DNA from: Bordetella ansorpii
GTDB taxonomy: Bacteria > Pseudomonadota > Gammaproteobacteria > Burkholderiales > Burkholderiaceae_B
Length of the DNA: 64,000 bases
Direction of reading: 5' to 3'
NCBI RefSeq assembly: GCF_900078705.1
Contig: NZ_FKIF01000006.1
Coordinates: forward strand, 124,001-188,000
Below are positions 17,069 to 25,858 of the stretch, piece after piece; the stretch's first letter is position 1, and every line of letters starts with the position of its first letter. Position numbers and translations under genes: made by a program. The notes beneath the pieces were generated by a model. The model was given only the letters and a program-made list of their open reading frames with translations. It was not told where the DNA came from and ran no database searches.

Positions 17069-17719
17069 TCAGGGAATCGCCACGCGACGGGTCTGGTCGC
17101 CGGCCTGGAACACGGCGGTGTTGCCCTCAATCGTCTGTAAGCGCCACGGGCCGAGCGCATCACCTGGCAGCAGCACCTGAAGCTGGTCGGGCGTGAAGTC
17201 CGCGCTGCTCGGCGCGACGGACACGCTGCGCTGGCCAGCGCGCAATTCGGCGCCGACGACGCGGAACGGCAGCGGCGGCGGTTCGGGCTTGGCGGCGGCC
17301 TTGCCCGATGCGCGCGGCTGGGCGGGTGCGGCGGCGCGCGGAACGGGCGCAGCGGTCTGGCGCGCCTTGATCTGCTCGACCTCCGCGCGCAGCGCCTGAA
17401 GGTCGTCGGCAGCGGCATAGCCGCTCAGCGTTTTCTCAACCTGGGCTGCGCGTGCTTCCAAGACTTGGCGGGTGTCTTTGAGGTCTACCGCCGTTGCGAT
17501 GGCCGGACGCTGCTGGATAGCCTCGATCGATTCGACCAGGCCCGCCGCCTGCGCTTCCAGGCGTTGCAGGCGGGAATCGAGCCGCTCCTGGCCAGCCTGG
17601 TCGTTCATGGTCTGGTAGCCCAAGGCCACGAAGACGCTGAGGCCGATCAGCCACAGCCACAGAAGGCTCTGCACCACCACAGCGCAGGCCGGGCGCCGGG
17701 CAGACTGTGGGGCGTTCAC
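17069..17719 (-). CDS. ICE coiled-coil inner-membrane protein, unnamed
   Basis: 216-residue protein starting at GTG 17719, which overlaps the TIGR03748 stop as GTGA; the longer frame beginning at 17830 lies inside that neighbour. It has one transmembrane segment (about 13-33, VVQSLLWLWLIGLSVFVALGY), a coiled coil with Glu/Arg/Gln heptads (about 38-110), a Pro/Ala-rich linker and a C-terminal globular domain ending in VAIP. It recalls PilP/GspC-like pilus proteins, fitting its place beside a PilL-like gene, but I cannot assign a named family. Confidence 0.8.
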   Translation of the reverse strand: MNAPQSARRPACAVVVQSLLWLWLIGLSVFVALGYQTMNDQAGQERLDSRLQRLEAQAAGLVESIEAIQQRPAIATAVDLKDTRQVLEARAAQVEKTLSGYAAADDLQALRAEVEQIKARQTAAPVPRAAAPAQPRASGKAAAKPEPPPLPFRVVGAELRAGQRSVSVAPSSADFTPDQLQVLLPGDALGPWRLQTIEGNTAVFQAGDQTRRVAIP

Positions 17720-18294
17720 GGCTGGCCTCCCGAATCCGAAGGCTCCAGCGGGAATGTCTGCATCACCTCGGCGGCGGGTGACTCGGATGCGGGTTCGATG
17801 GCCGCGCTGTCGGCGGGCCGTTCGAAGCAAATCTGCCGTGCGCGATCATCCGCGTGCAGTTCCCAGGCCGGGCCAGCCAGTGTGAGCAGCGCATCGCGCA
17901 AGGTCATGGGGCCGAGGTGCAGGTGCGCCGCCGGCAGCGGCAGCGCATACAGCTCGATTACCGCGTGCGCCGTCTGGCACAGGCCGTAACCGCTACGCTT
18001 GAGTACATGCCGCATCCCATCGCCGACGGTGGCGCGGGCATCTTCGGGCATGGACACGTCAATGGTCTGCAACAGCAGGTCCCGCTGCGCCGCCGTGGGT
18101 GCTAGCTCGACCAGCGTGTAGCGACCGTAGCGCACAACGGGGATGTACTCGGGCGTCTCGGGTTCGGGCGCGGCCGAGACTTCCTCGATGGCATCGGGCG
18201 CGAGCGGCGTAGCGGTGGTCGCACAGCCGCTGGCTAGGACTGCGGCCAGTAGGCCGGCGCCGACCAGACGCAGGTATGGGTGGTTTTCGGGCAT
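17716..18294 (-). CDS. TIGR03748 family protein, PilL N-terminal type
   Basis: 192-residue lipoprotein with a lipobox (LLAAVLASGC), the first gene of the transfer operon. The mature domain has YTLVELAPTAAQRDLLLQTIDVS and LKRSGYGLC, typical of the PilL N-domain family found at the start of the ICE transfer region. It probably works with the type IVb-pilus-related parts of the conjugation machinery at the outer membrane. The ATG at 18294 follows 420 bp of non-coding sequence where the operon promoter should lie. Confidence 0.9.
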   Translation of the reverse strand: MPENHPYLRLVGAGLLAAVLASGCATTATPLAPDAIEEVSAAPEPETPEYIPVVRYGRYTLVELAPTAAQRDLLLQTIDVSMPEDARATVGDGMRHVLKRSGYGLCQTAHAVIELYALPLPAAHLHLGPMTLRDALLTLAGPAWELHADDRARQICFERPADSAAIEPASESPAAEVMQTFPLEPSDSGGQP

Positions 18295-18742
18295 GGCTCG
18301 GCTCTATGGTTGCGATGAGCCGATACCTTGACCACGGGCTGCCGCGGAGTCAGCCGGGAATACGAACTGCGGGTTGCCGGATTTCGTAAGGATGTCGCGA
18401 CTGCACGCGCATGTCCCGCGCGCATTTAAACTGAGCTGTGTCTACTCTCGCAGCGTCCTCGTCCCTCATTGGCAAGCCATGGAAGATGCCGGAACATCCA
18501 CTTGCGTGGTGTGCGCGGCGAGATTTGCAGCTACCAGTGCAGAACGGTAGCTTGAACCCCGGCTGGCCGTAGAGATTGATCGTGGGGTATTGGGCTGTGT
18601 GGCCTGTTGAAAGACCGCCTCCCAGAGATCCCGTGGACAGACGCCGCCGGGCATAATTGACGGTAACTGTGCCCCTTAGCGCTTTGCTGTCCCGTTCCCC
18701 TCATTAGATGCACGAATGCCATTTGCCAGGGAGATCGTATAT
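18295..18742 (+). other. Intergenic region between divergent operons
   Basis: About 450 bp separate the leftward transfer operon from the rightward CBASS-like operon. Short ORFs here have no good start sites or recognisable motifs. The stretch is AT-richer near 18420-18440 and 18650-18740, so it likely carries both promoters, but I cannot pick reliable -35/-10 pairs. An AGGGAG ribosome site at 18728-18733 serves the ATG at 18743. Confidence 0.5.
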
Positions 18743-19552
18743 ATGGAGTGCCCTCACACACTTGTGGAGCCAGCCTTAGATAGGTGGATGGAATGCCACT
18801 GGCATTTGCACCAAATGGAGGCAAGCTACCATGAGCCTGACGCATTCCGATATGCGCTCAATAGCTTCATTCGTGCGTTCAAAGAGGTGCCTCAACTCCT
18901 GACAATGCAAATTCAGAATCACTCCGATCTGAAGAATGCAATTGAACCCGTCTTTAAGGCCCTTCGCGATAGTGACCTGTATAGGGTGCTGACGACCAAG
19001 CGAAACTTCTTGGTGCATCAAGGCATGTTGGACCTTGAAAGCCGCGGTAGCGCGGGCACCACGGAGGGACACAAAGTTAAGATATCTTTTCCTTTCCGGG
19101 TCCACCCTTGGGAAAGCAGCAATGAAGCCTACGTGCGCTACAAGGAGGTCTGTCGTACCGACAAGATGATGAGAAGCTTGATCGGCCCAGATTGTGACTC
19201 GGCGCCAGCGATATGGCGCACTTGGCTCATAAGGGAATTTCCGGGGCGGGATCTCTTGGATGTCGCCTTCGAAGCCTGGACCAAGTTGGGAGAGGTGCTC
19301 TCTGCAACGGTAGAGGCGCGGGGAGCTGAGCCATTGGATCTCAGCATGCCATGTCGCCACGATCCAGAGCATGTCAAGGTAAGGCGCTTCAGCCAGCGCG
19401 AATTCTTTCTCGATGTCGATGGGATCGACCTAGCGAAAGAAGAAAGAAAATGGCGGGAGGAAAATATGCGCCGCACGTCCGAGTGTGGCGCCACCCCCAC
19501 GACGCCCGATGATTCAATCTACTCGCCAAAAAGTCCATCGCCAGCCGACTGA
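18743..19552 (+). CDS. HEPN-like partner protein of the CBASS-type operon
   Basis: 269-residue soluble protein with no family I can name. Early residues (WHLHQMEASYHEPDAFRYAL) are helical; around residues 83-92 is KRNFLVHQG, whose R-N-F-L-V-H fits the R-[N/D/H]-x3-H signature of HEPN domains, and the preceding helix layout agrees. The C-terminal 30 residues are polar and disordered-looking. The ATG at 18743 was chosen over 18716 because AGGGAG precedes it at good spacing. The patatin gene follows after 29 bp, and codon usage is less GC-rich than the ICE core, so the three genes look like one acquired operon. Could be a toxin, an immunity factor or an accessory nuclease. Confidence 0.65.
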   Translation: MECPHTLVEPALDRWMECHWHLHQMEASYHEPDAFRYALNSFIRAFKEVPQLLTMQIQNHSDLKNAIEPVFKALRDSDLYRVLTTKRNFLVHQGMLDLESRGSAGTTEGHKVKISFPFRVHPWESSNEAYVRYKEVCRTDKMMRSLIGPDCDSAPAIWRTWLIREFPGRDLLDVAFEAWTKLGEVLSATVEARGAEPLDLSMPCRHDPEHVKVRRFSQREFFLDVDGIDLAKEERKWREENMRRTSECGATPTTPDDSIYSPKSPSPAD

Positions 19553-19581
19553 TACACTCAAAAAAATAACTGGAGGCAAGC

Positions 19582-20547
19582 ATGGCCGACACACCTAACC
19601 CTCAGGAAATTCCGGCAAGTGAGCAACCGAAAGAGGTCTGTAGGGTTTTGTCGTTAGACGGAGGTGGAGCTAAAGGCTTTTATACGCTTGGCGTGCTTCG
19701 CGAAATCGAAGCGATGGTTGCCCGCCCCCTTTCCGAATGCTTCGATTTGATATTCGGCACCAGCACCGGTGCGATCATTGCCTCTCTGCTAGCTTTGGGC
19801 TATCGAGTCGAGCAGATCCACGATTTGTACAAAACGCATGTGCCGACGGTCATGGCGCAGCGCTCACCCGCGGCCAGGACCGCAGCTCTTGAAAAACTGG
19901 CTACGGAGGTGTTCGGAGAGAGAACCTTCGATGAGGTCAAAACCGGCATTGGCATTGTGGCGACACGATGGATGACAGAAAAACCGATGATCTTCAAGTC
20001 GAATGATGCCCAAGCCCATGGTCGAAAGGGGACATTTGTCCCAGGGTTCGGGGTAAGGATCGCGGATGCCGTCCAAGCCTCTTGCTCTGCATATCCGTTC
20101 TTTGAGCGAAAGTTCGTAGTCACCTCGGCAGGTGACCAGATAGAACTGATTGATGGTGGCTATTGCGCTAACAATCCCACTCTTTATGCCATCGCAGACG
20201 CAGTGCTGGCATTGAGAGCTGCACATAGTGATCTGAGGGTCGTCAGCATAGGTGTCGGTGTCTATCCTGAGCCCAAGCCCAGTTTTAAGATGTGGTTCGC
20301 GAAGAAGTATCTCGTGAGCGTTCAGCTACTGCAGAAAACACTTGAAATCAATACGCAGTCGATGGATCAACTCCGAGAGGTACTGTTCCGTGAAGTGCCC
20401 ACAATCAGGATAAGCGACACCTTCGAACGGCCCGAAATGGCCACGGATTTGATGGAACACGACTTGGCAAAGCTCAATTTGCTGCGTCAGCGAGGAAGCG
20501 AATCGTTCGCGTCGAGAGAGGCCAGGTTGCGAGAATTCCTACTATAA
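19582..20547 (+). CDS. capV: Patatin-like phospholipase, CapV-type CBASS effector
   Basis: 321-residue patatin-fold lipase. The oxyanion loop D26-G-G-G-A-K-G-F, the nucleophile elbow G59-T-S61-T-G63 and the D191-G-G motif (catalytic Asp, IELIDGGYCANNP) are all present, so the Ser/Asp dyad is intact. In CBASS, CapV is switched on by the cyclic nucleotide made by the partner CD-NTase and degrades the inner membrane, killing the infected cell. Ribosome site GGAGG before the ATG; cdn gene follows after 9 bp. The direct neighbour CD-NTase makes the effector role likely; general lipase activity alone would not explain the context. Confidence 0.9.
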   Translation: MADTPNPQEIPASEQPKEVCRVLSLDGGGAKGFYTLGVLREIEAMVARPLSECFDLIFGTSTGAIIASLLALGYRVEQIHDLYKTHVPTVMAQRSPAARTAALEKLATEVFGERTFDEVKTGIGIVATRWMTEKPMIFKSNDAQAHGRKGTFVPGFGVRIADAVQASCSAYPFFERKFVVTSAGDQIELIDGGYCANNPTLYAIADAVLALRAAHSDLRVVSIGVGVYPEPKPSFKMWFAKKYLVSVQLLQKTLEINTQSMDQLREVLFREVPTIRISDTFERPEMATDLMEHDLAKLNLLRQRGSESFASREARLREFLL

Positions 20548-20556
20548 GGCGTCGAT

Positions 20557-21450
20557 ATGCCCATTCCCGAAGCACAGTTGGAAACATGGTCCCATCAAGG
20601 AGCCATTAAAGGTTCGAGTTCTACTTATCAATCGATAAAGGGAAAGTTGGAGAGCAAGGATGCCGCATATGCCGGAAAGAATGTAGAGGTCTTCCTTCAG
20701 GGATCGTATGGAAATGACACGAACATCTACTCCGAAAGTGACGTAGACATTGTCATCGTCCTGAAGGACTGCTTTCAAAGCGACCGGAAGAGCCTCAGTG
20801 AGGTGGAGCAGGCAGCGTGGAGAAGCGCTCATCACGACGCGACCTATACCCATGCGGACTTCAAGAGGGACGTTCTGGCCCTCTTGGTGGACGCCTACGG
20901 CAACGAGGTAAATGTCGGCGATAAAGCAATTTCTATCGACGCGAGCGGCACGCGAAGGAAGGCCGATGTTATCCCTGCGATACAGTATCGAAGATACTAC
21001 AAGTTCAATGGCCTGCACGACCAGCGATACGACGAGGGAATATGTTTCTACAATGCAGCGGGCGAGTGTATTGCTAACTATCCTAAGCAACACTCCGCGA
21101 ACCTGACGACTCGCCACCAAGCTACAAATCAGTGGCTCAAGCCAATGGTGCGGATCTGGAAGAACTTGCGCACCAAGCTCGTCGAAGATGGAAAAATTGA
21201 AGCCGGCGCGGCGCCTTCTTATTACATCGAAGGGTTGTTATATAACGTGCCGGTTGAGAAGTTCGGGAGCAGTTATGAAACGTCTTTTGTTAACGCCTTC
21301 AACTGGATAGTAACCGATGCAGACAAGACTAAGTTCGTCTGTGCGAACGAGCAATATTATCTCCTCCGAGACAGCGCCCATACTTGCTGGGAACCTGCCA
21401 AGTGCGACGCTTTTCTCGATGCAGCGGCTAAGCTCTGGAAAGATTGGTGA
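20557..21450 (+). CDS. cdnX: CD-NTase (cGAS/DncV-like nucleotidyltransferase) of CBASS
   Basis: 297-residue nucleotidyltransferase. The N-lobe has the G49-S50 motif followed by D62-V-D64 (QGSYGND ... ESDVDIVI), and the third acidic residue D137 lies in [10 protein letters not shown]: the complete catalytic triad of the polymerase-beta-like CD-NTase fold. The C-terminal part is the helical OAS-like lobe. It should sense infection and make a cyclic oligonucleotide that activates the patatin next door. No Cap2/Cap3, HORMA or TRIP13 gene is present, so it resembles a minimal (type I) system apart from the extra HEPN-like gene. The clade, and so the product, cannot be decided by eye; the symbol is generic. 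Confidence 0.88.
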   Translation: MPIPEAQLETWSHQGAIKGSSSTYQSIKGKLESKDAAYAGKNVEVFLQGSYGNDTNIYSESDVDIVIVLKDCFQSDRKSLSEVEQAAWRSAHHDATYTHADFKRDVLALLVDAYGNEVNVGDKAISIDASGTRRKADVIPAIQYRRYYKFNGLHDQRYDEGICFYNAAGECIANYPKQHSANLTTRHQATNQWLKPMVRIWKNLRTKLVEDGKIEAGAAPSYYIEGLLYNVPVEKFGSSYETSFVNAFNWIVTDADKTKFVCANEQYYLLRDSAHTCWEPAKCDAFLDAAAKLWKDW

Positions 21451-21462
21451 TGCCAAAAAAAT

Positions 21463-21486
21463 GCCGGTGACCTATTGGTCACCGGC
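21463..21486. terminator. Bidirectional terminator between cdn and helicase
   Basis: Perfect 10-bp inverted repeat GCCGGTGACC / GGTCACCGGC with a TATT loop between convergent genes. On the minus strand it is followed by seven T, making a strong terminator for the helicase transcript; on the plus strand the tract after it is weaker (GTTGGATGGTTTTG). Confidence 0.85.
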
Positions 21487-21502
21487 GTTGGATGGTTTTG
21501 TC

Positions 21503-23782
21503 TTATGCAGCGACCAGTTGCCTGGCTAGTGCTACTTCGACCGAGTCGCCATCCTGGTTCAGGACATCGAGCCCCGATTCGGGTACATCGCCCGAGGTGG
21601 ACTGCGAGACCATGATCTTCTTGGCCATCAGCTCAAGGCAGGTCATCTGCGAGGAGCCGGCGTAGCCGAGGTAGATCACGCGCACGGACAGCTTCTGCCC
21701 GATACGCCAGGAGCGGCGTGCTGCCTGTTGGAGCGAGTACACGTTGTAGCCCGACTGCATGAACACGATCGTCGGAAACTCCAACAGGTCCAATCCCGTC
21801 TTGACAAGCTCGGGGTTGGTGATGAGCACGTCGATGCCACGGTCCAGCTGCTCGGCGATCCAGTCCTCGCGGCGGCTGGCGTCCACGCTCGCGCGCAGCA
21901 CCGCCACCTTGAAGCCTTCCTGCTCCAGCAGCACCTTCAAACGCGACGTGGTGTCGCGCGTGCCGGTATAGACCGTGTAGGCCAGGACCTTGCGCCCTTG
22001 TGCCTTCTCTGCCTTGCAGATTTCGATGAGTTCACGCTCCTTGGGGCTGATCTCGAACTCGTTGAACTGAGCCGGGACAAACGCCAGGGTGTTGCGCGTG
22101 CGCGGATGCACCACGGTCTCCGACCGGAAGCAGCAATCCGGCCAGGCCAGCAGTACGTTGAGCACCACGCCGAGGAGCGTCGTATCGCGTCGCGCCAGAG
22201 CCTGTTTCAGCTCCGCGGTCAGCCGGCCCGCCAGATCGCGGTAGGCCGCGGCTTGCGCCGTGTCCATCGCGACTTCACGGAACTCTTCGTCATACGGCGG
22301 CAGGACATTGCCGCCGATGTCTCTGAGCTTGAGGAAGATCGTGAACGGCAGGATGCAGCGCAGCACACCCTTCGGGCCGAAGCCCGGGGCCTTGACCGTT
22401 CTGACACTGACTTTCGTGCCTTTCGCGGTCTTGTGCGCCGTCCCGGTGCTCTCGGAATAAATGTCCTTCAGGACACCGTGATCGCGCATGAACGCCATCG
22501 CGGCCGAGGTCATGCTGCCGCTCGTGGTCGGGCGATAGCCGTCTTCGATCATCCGCCCGGGAAGGGCTCGGAACAGCAGGTAGAACAGATCGTCGCCGTA
22601 GCCGCCCATCAACGTGCCGGTCAGCAGCAAGGTCTTGCGAGCCTTCGCCGCCAGAACGCCCATGGCCTGGCCCTGGGCGCTGCCGCCGTTCTTGTACTCG
22701 TGGGCCTCGTCGGCGATGAGCAGGTCGAACGTGCCTTGCGGCAGGTAGCGCTTGATGAACTCGGACGGCTGATAGCCGCCCTCGCCAAAGCCGAACTCCA
22801 TGTTGGCCATCGCACGTTCCATGCGCGTGGCCTGACGGTCGGAAAACACCAGCTCGCCGTTGCCGTCCATGAGGTTGATGAACTCATGGATGTTGTCGCC
22901 CAGCATCGACGCCAGGAACCCGTCGCCGAACTTCTGCATCAGCTTCTGCGCGGTGACTTCTCCGATCGTCGGGATGCGCTTCAACGCTTTCAGCACGGCC
23001 GAGGACTGGTCGCTGCCGGACAGGCTGCGCGGGCGGATCAATGTCCACAGGGGCGCGGCGCAATGGCTGCACTTCCTGCGGTACTCCTCGGCGTCGAGCG
23101 CGACCGGGTTGACCGGCTCGCCGTCGAGGTCGGTGATGACCGTGCCGCAGTCAGGGCACGCTGCCACGTCGCCATGGCGGGTGCGCCGCGTGGTGAAGAC
23201 AGGCTTCCAGTGGAATCCCATCCGCATCCTGACGCGCCCCAGGACAAAGAACTCCTGGCCCGTGGGCTGCAGACCCAACTGCTCGCGCAGCTTGATGAGC
23301 TTGACCAGCGTGTCCGGGCCGTTGAGAACCCAGACCTTGGCGCCTGCCACCGTCTCCTGGATCTCGCGCCGCCACTTGTAGACCAGGTGCGGTGGAGAAA
23401 GAACCAGGGTACGGCGATAGCCTTCGGCGTTGAGCACGGCGGCTGTGGCGATACCAACGGTCGTTTTGCCGCAACCCATCTCGCCGTTGACGATCGCGGC
23501 GTGTTCGCCACGGTCGATCAGCAGCTCGGCGGCGGCATGGACGACTTCGGCTTGGGCTTGGAATAGCTTGCGCTTGAGGCTGGCGACGACGAGTTGACGA
23601 TGCGCCTGCGGCTGGCCGGTATAGACCGGCGGATTGGCGCTATTGAGGGCGTCGAGCAGTTCGTCGCCGAACTCGCCGACGAAATCCTGAAGGCTCAGGG
23701 TCAGAGGGGATGATTCCGCGTCGAGCAGTTCGCCCTGTACGGGCGCGGCGTCAGCGGCAGTGGTTTCGAGATCGAAGGACAT
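21503..23782 (-). CDS. SF2 (SNF2/DEAH-type) helicase of the ICE
   Basis: 759-residue helicase. Walker A NGEMGCGKTT at about 99-108, motif II IADEAHEYKN, motif III LLLTGTLMGG, and a C-terminal helicase domain ending with the QAARRSWRIGQ motif VI typical of SNF2 proteins. A zinc-ribbon insertion (CPDCGT ... CSHCAAP, about 203-250) interrupts the N-lobe. The ATG at 23782 follows normal ICE practice; the upstream extension to 23965 is non-coding. Transcribed leftwards as a single gene with its own leader hairpin (23804-23842). Likely acts on ICE DNA during transfer or defence against restriction; substrate unknown. Confidence 0.9.
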   Translation of the reverse strand: MSFDLETTAADAAPVQGELLDAESSPLTLSLQDFVGEFGDELLDALNSANPPVYTGQPQAHRQLVVASLKRKLFQAQAEVVHAAAELLIDRGEHAAIVNGEMGCGKTTVGIATAAVLNAEGYRRTLVLSPPHLVYKWRREIQETVAGAKVWVLNGPDTLVKLIKLREQLGLQPTGQEFFVLGRVRMRMGFHWKPVFTTRRTRHGDVAACPDCGTVITDLDGEPVNPVALDAEEYRRKCSHCAAPLWTLIRPRSLSGSDQSSAVLKALKRIPTIGEVTAQKLMQKFGDGFLASMLGDNIHEFINLMDGNGELVFSDRQATRMERAMANMEFGFGEGGYQPSEFIKRYLPQGTFDLLIADEAHEYKNGGSAQGQAMGVLAAKARKTLLLTGTLMGGYGDDLFYLLFRALPGRMIEDGYRPTTSGSMTSAAMAFMRDHGVLKDIYSESTGTAHKTAKGTKVSVRTVKAPGFGPKGVLRCILPFTIFLKLRDIGGNVLPPYDEEFREVAMDTAQAAAYRDLAGRLTAELKQALARRDTTLLGVVLNVLLAWPDCCFRSETVVHPRTRNTLAFVPAQFNEFEISPKERELIEICKAEKAQGRKVLAYTVYTGTRDTTSRLKVLLEQEGFKVAVLRASVDASRREDWIAEQLDRGIDVLITNPELVKTGLDLLEFPTIVFMQSGYNVYSLQQAARRSWRIGQKLSVRVIYLGYAGSSQMTCLELMAKKIMVSQSTSGDVPESGLDVLNQDGDSVEVALARQLVAA

Positions 23783-23803
23783 TGTGATGCTCCAATGAAA
23801 AAT

Positions 23804-23842
23804 GGGGCATGCACCACCCCCAGCGGGGCAATGGCATGCCCC
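23804..23842 (-). repeat. Leader hairpin before helicase gene
   Basis: Inverted repeat GGGGCATGC / GCATGCCCC, 21 bp apart, in the 5' leader of the helicase gene and downstream of the 101-aa gene. One of a series of GC hairpins that separate genes in this block. Confidence 0.55.
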
Positions 23843-23918
23843 GTGGTGGGAAGGAAATCGGCGCGCGGCCGAAGGTGGTTGAAGATGCTGGCCTGAGTGG
23901 CCTGCGGGTGAACCGTGC

Positions 23919-24224
23919 TCAGTCTTCGGACGGCAGCACGATGGCAGTGACGCTGCGCCCCGCATCGGTGATGATGCGAATGGCGAGTCCCGGGTGGATC
24001 ACATAGTGCGATTCCAGCGACGCGCCCGATTGAAGTGCAACGCCGTTGGCGTGCCATTGGCAGACGTTGACGTCACCCCAGTCGCCACGGGTGTGGCGCC
24101 TGAAGTACGGAATCGGGTCCAGGCGACCCGCGCGGACAAGGCGATCAATGCCTCGGCTGAAGATGAGCGCCCCGATGGGGAACGCCAGCCTCTGGCAGTA
24201 GGTTTCGATGCGATGCGATGCCAT
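23919..24224 (-). CDS. Small ICE protein, paralogue of 24314-24634
   Basis: 101-residue hypothetical protein. It aligns along most of its length with the next gene upstream: AGRLDPIPYFRRHTRGDWGD here versus RGLIDPLAYVQRHVRGDWGE there, then ANGVAL/ANDVAI and a C-terminal AIVLPSED/VVQLPEERD. Both therefore derive from one duplicated small domain of unknown function. The ATG at 24224 has the ribosome site AAGGAG. No catalytic motif is visible. Monocistronic-looking, with its own leader. Confidence 0.75.
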   Translation of the reverse strand: MASHRIETYCQRLAFPIGALIFSRGIDRLVRAGRLDPIPYFRRHTRGDWGDVNVCQWHANGVALQSGASLESHYVIHPGLAIRIITDAGRSVTAIVLPSED

Positions 24225-24313
24225 GGGCTCCTCCTTGAAAGGCTATTGAGCCACGACACCCCTGGCGGAGTGAAGTGGCTCCGTCAAGTGGATGGGATGA
24301 CGAGGCGGCGCCT

Positions 24314-24634
24314 TCAGATCAGGTCGCGCTCTTCGGGAAGCTGGACCACCGTGGTCTGGTGGTCTTCGCTGGTCTTCACGAGCAACACCAGTTCCGGCGT
24401 GATCCGGTACTGGGAGATCATCAGGTTGTCCTGTTGGATTGCGACGTCGTTGGCTTGGCGGGTGGCCTCATCGATCTCGCCCCAGTCCCCGCGCACATGG
24501 CGCTGGACATAGGCCAAGGGGTCGATCAGGCCTCGCCGAGCCAGCCAATGCACCTTCTCGCTCAACTTCAACGTACTCGGTGCGAACAAGGGTTGCTTGC
24601 GCGGCGCAGGCCGCTTGAACGGATTGGGGAACAT
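24314..24634 (-). CDS. Small ICE protein, paralogue of 23919-24224
   Basis: 106-residue hypothetical protein starting MFPNPFKRP at 24634 (ribosome site GAAGGAG). A proline/arginine-rich N-terminus precedes the shared domain with DPLAYVQRHVRGDWGE and the beta-strand-like YRITPELVLLVKTSED. Similar plasmid and ICE proteins are sometimes mislabelled as restriction subunits; nothing in the sequence supports that. Function unknown. Lies between the methyltransferase and its shorter paralogue, all on the minus strand. Confidence 0.75.
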   Translation of the reverse strand: MFPNPFKRPAPRKQPLFAPSTLKLSEKVHWLARRGLIDPLAYVQRHVRGDWGEIDEATRQANDVAIQQDNLMISQYRITPELVLLVKTSEDHQTTVVQLPEERDLI

Positions 24635-24684
24635 GGTGTTTCTCCTTCGATGTGGTACAGCAGGACGGCAGCGCGTCCGGTGGA

Positions 24685-25794
24685 TCAGCGAATGGTCAGC
24701 ACCTCGCCCCTTGTCGGGGAGCCAGGCGTCATGTCCCACGCGCGGATAACGGGCACAAACTTGTCGGTGAGGATGCGTGTCTCGGCGATGGAGCCGTCTT
24801 CGCGTTCGGTGAATTCCCGCTGGAGCGTCTTGTCCTTGTGGGTGTCACCTTTGACGACGAGCACGCGCCCCGTCTGGGAGCGCACGACGCCGGAGATCGC
24901 GCCCGCGGCCAGAGCCAGGGCGAGATGCCAGTGGGACAAGGCCCGCGCCGGTGGACGCAGCGACTGCTGCGCGGTCCCCAAGTGCGTGTCCAGCGACGGC
25001 CAAAGGCCTTGCAGCCGGCCAACCTCGTCGGCGAACTGTTCGGGCTCCATCGTCACGCGGAAGAAATGCTCCGGCTCGGCCGGACTGGCGGGGACGATGT
25101 ACGGCAGGAACGGCCATTCGCTCGGCAGTTCCTCGGCTTCGACTTCGCCAAGCCCAACCTGCAGCAGCAGATTGCGCACGGCCTTGACGCCATCGGGTGC
25201 CAGCTCCCGCTGACGGACCCGGCGGCCGAAGATCACCACCTGCTTGAACTGCGTTTCCACCGCTCGGTAGATACGCAGATCGGTGTAGTGGCGCGTCAAC
25301 CAGCCGACCAGCTCCGCGTCGAGCACGTAGCCGGGGACGATGAAGACCAGCACGCCGCTGTATTGCAACAGCGACAGCGAACGCTGATAGAACAGCTTTT
25401 CGAGGCGGGCACGGCCCTGGCCCTGATAGCCGATGTTGCCGTTGACGTCCTTGGACAGGTCGCCATACGGTGGATTCAGCCACAGTAGTCCGAAGGACTG
25501 CTTGGAGATCATCGTGTCCATCAGGTCCGCGTGCAGGCAGTGATCGACCAGGCCGCGGGCATGGCGCGCCCGCTCGGCGTCGAATTCGACGGCGAACGCC
25601 TTGGCCTGTTCGCGCCCGAGGGCATGAGAGGCTTCGGCGATTGCCACGCCTTCACCGGCGCAGGGATCGAGGATGCACATCGGCCCGTCGCTGGGCATCA
25701 GTGCGTTGAGGGCTCTTTCGAGCGTGGGTTCGTCGGTCGGGTAGTACCCATTTTTGGCGAAATTGCGGGCGAGCCGCGGGAACATGAGAGCCAT
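24685..25794 (-). CDS. DNA adenine methyltransferase-like protein (DUF6094 type)
   Basis: 369-residue class I methyltransferase. SAM-binding motif ILDPCAGEGVA near residue 42-52 and the amino-methyltransferase motif NPPYGD (about 108-113) are intact; the N-P-P-Y signature points to N6-adenine methylation of DNA. A C-terminal part (from about 215) has no known motif. The ATG at 25794 is preceded by a CAGGAGAC leader. Probably modifies ICE DNA to avoid host restriction; target sequence unknown. Encoded between two hypothetical ICE genes with a hairpin in its leader at 25826-25849. Confidence 0.88.
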   Translation of the reverse strand: MALMFPRLARNFAKNGYYPTDEPTLERALNALMPSDGPMCILDPCAGEGVAIAEASHALGREQAKAFAVEFDAERARHARGLVDHCLHADLMDTMISKQSFGLLWLNPPYGDLSKDVNGNIGYQGQGRARLEKLFYQRSLSLLQYSGVLVFIVPGYVLDAELVGWLTRHYTDLRIYRAVETQFKQVVIFGRRVRQRELAPDGVKAVRNLLLQVGLGEVEAEELPSEWPFLPYIVPASPAEPEHFFRVTMEPEQFADEVGRLQGLWPSLDTHLGTAQQSLRPPARALSHWHLALALAAGAISGVVRSQTGRVLVVKGDTHKDKTLQREFTEREDGSIAETRILTDKFVPVIRAWDMTPGSPTRGEVLTIR

Positions 25795-25825
25795 GGAAGT
25801 CTCCTGGTTGGCGGGGATGAATGAC

Positions 25826-25849
25826 GGAAGCACGCCAAGGCGTGCCTCC
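25826..25849 (-). repeat. Leader hairpin before the methyltransferase gene
   Basis: Near-perfect inverted repeat GGAAGCACGCC / GGCGTGCCTCC with a 2-base loop between the 216-aa gene and the methyltransferase. Could be a weak terminator for the former or a leader structure for the latter; no T-run follows. Confidence 0.5.
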
Positions 25850-25858
25850 GAGGGTGGG

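Noticed and set aside
18716-18742. ATG 18716 as start of the HEPN-like gene
   Set aside because: No ribosome site; AGGGAG is well spaced for ATG 18743.
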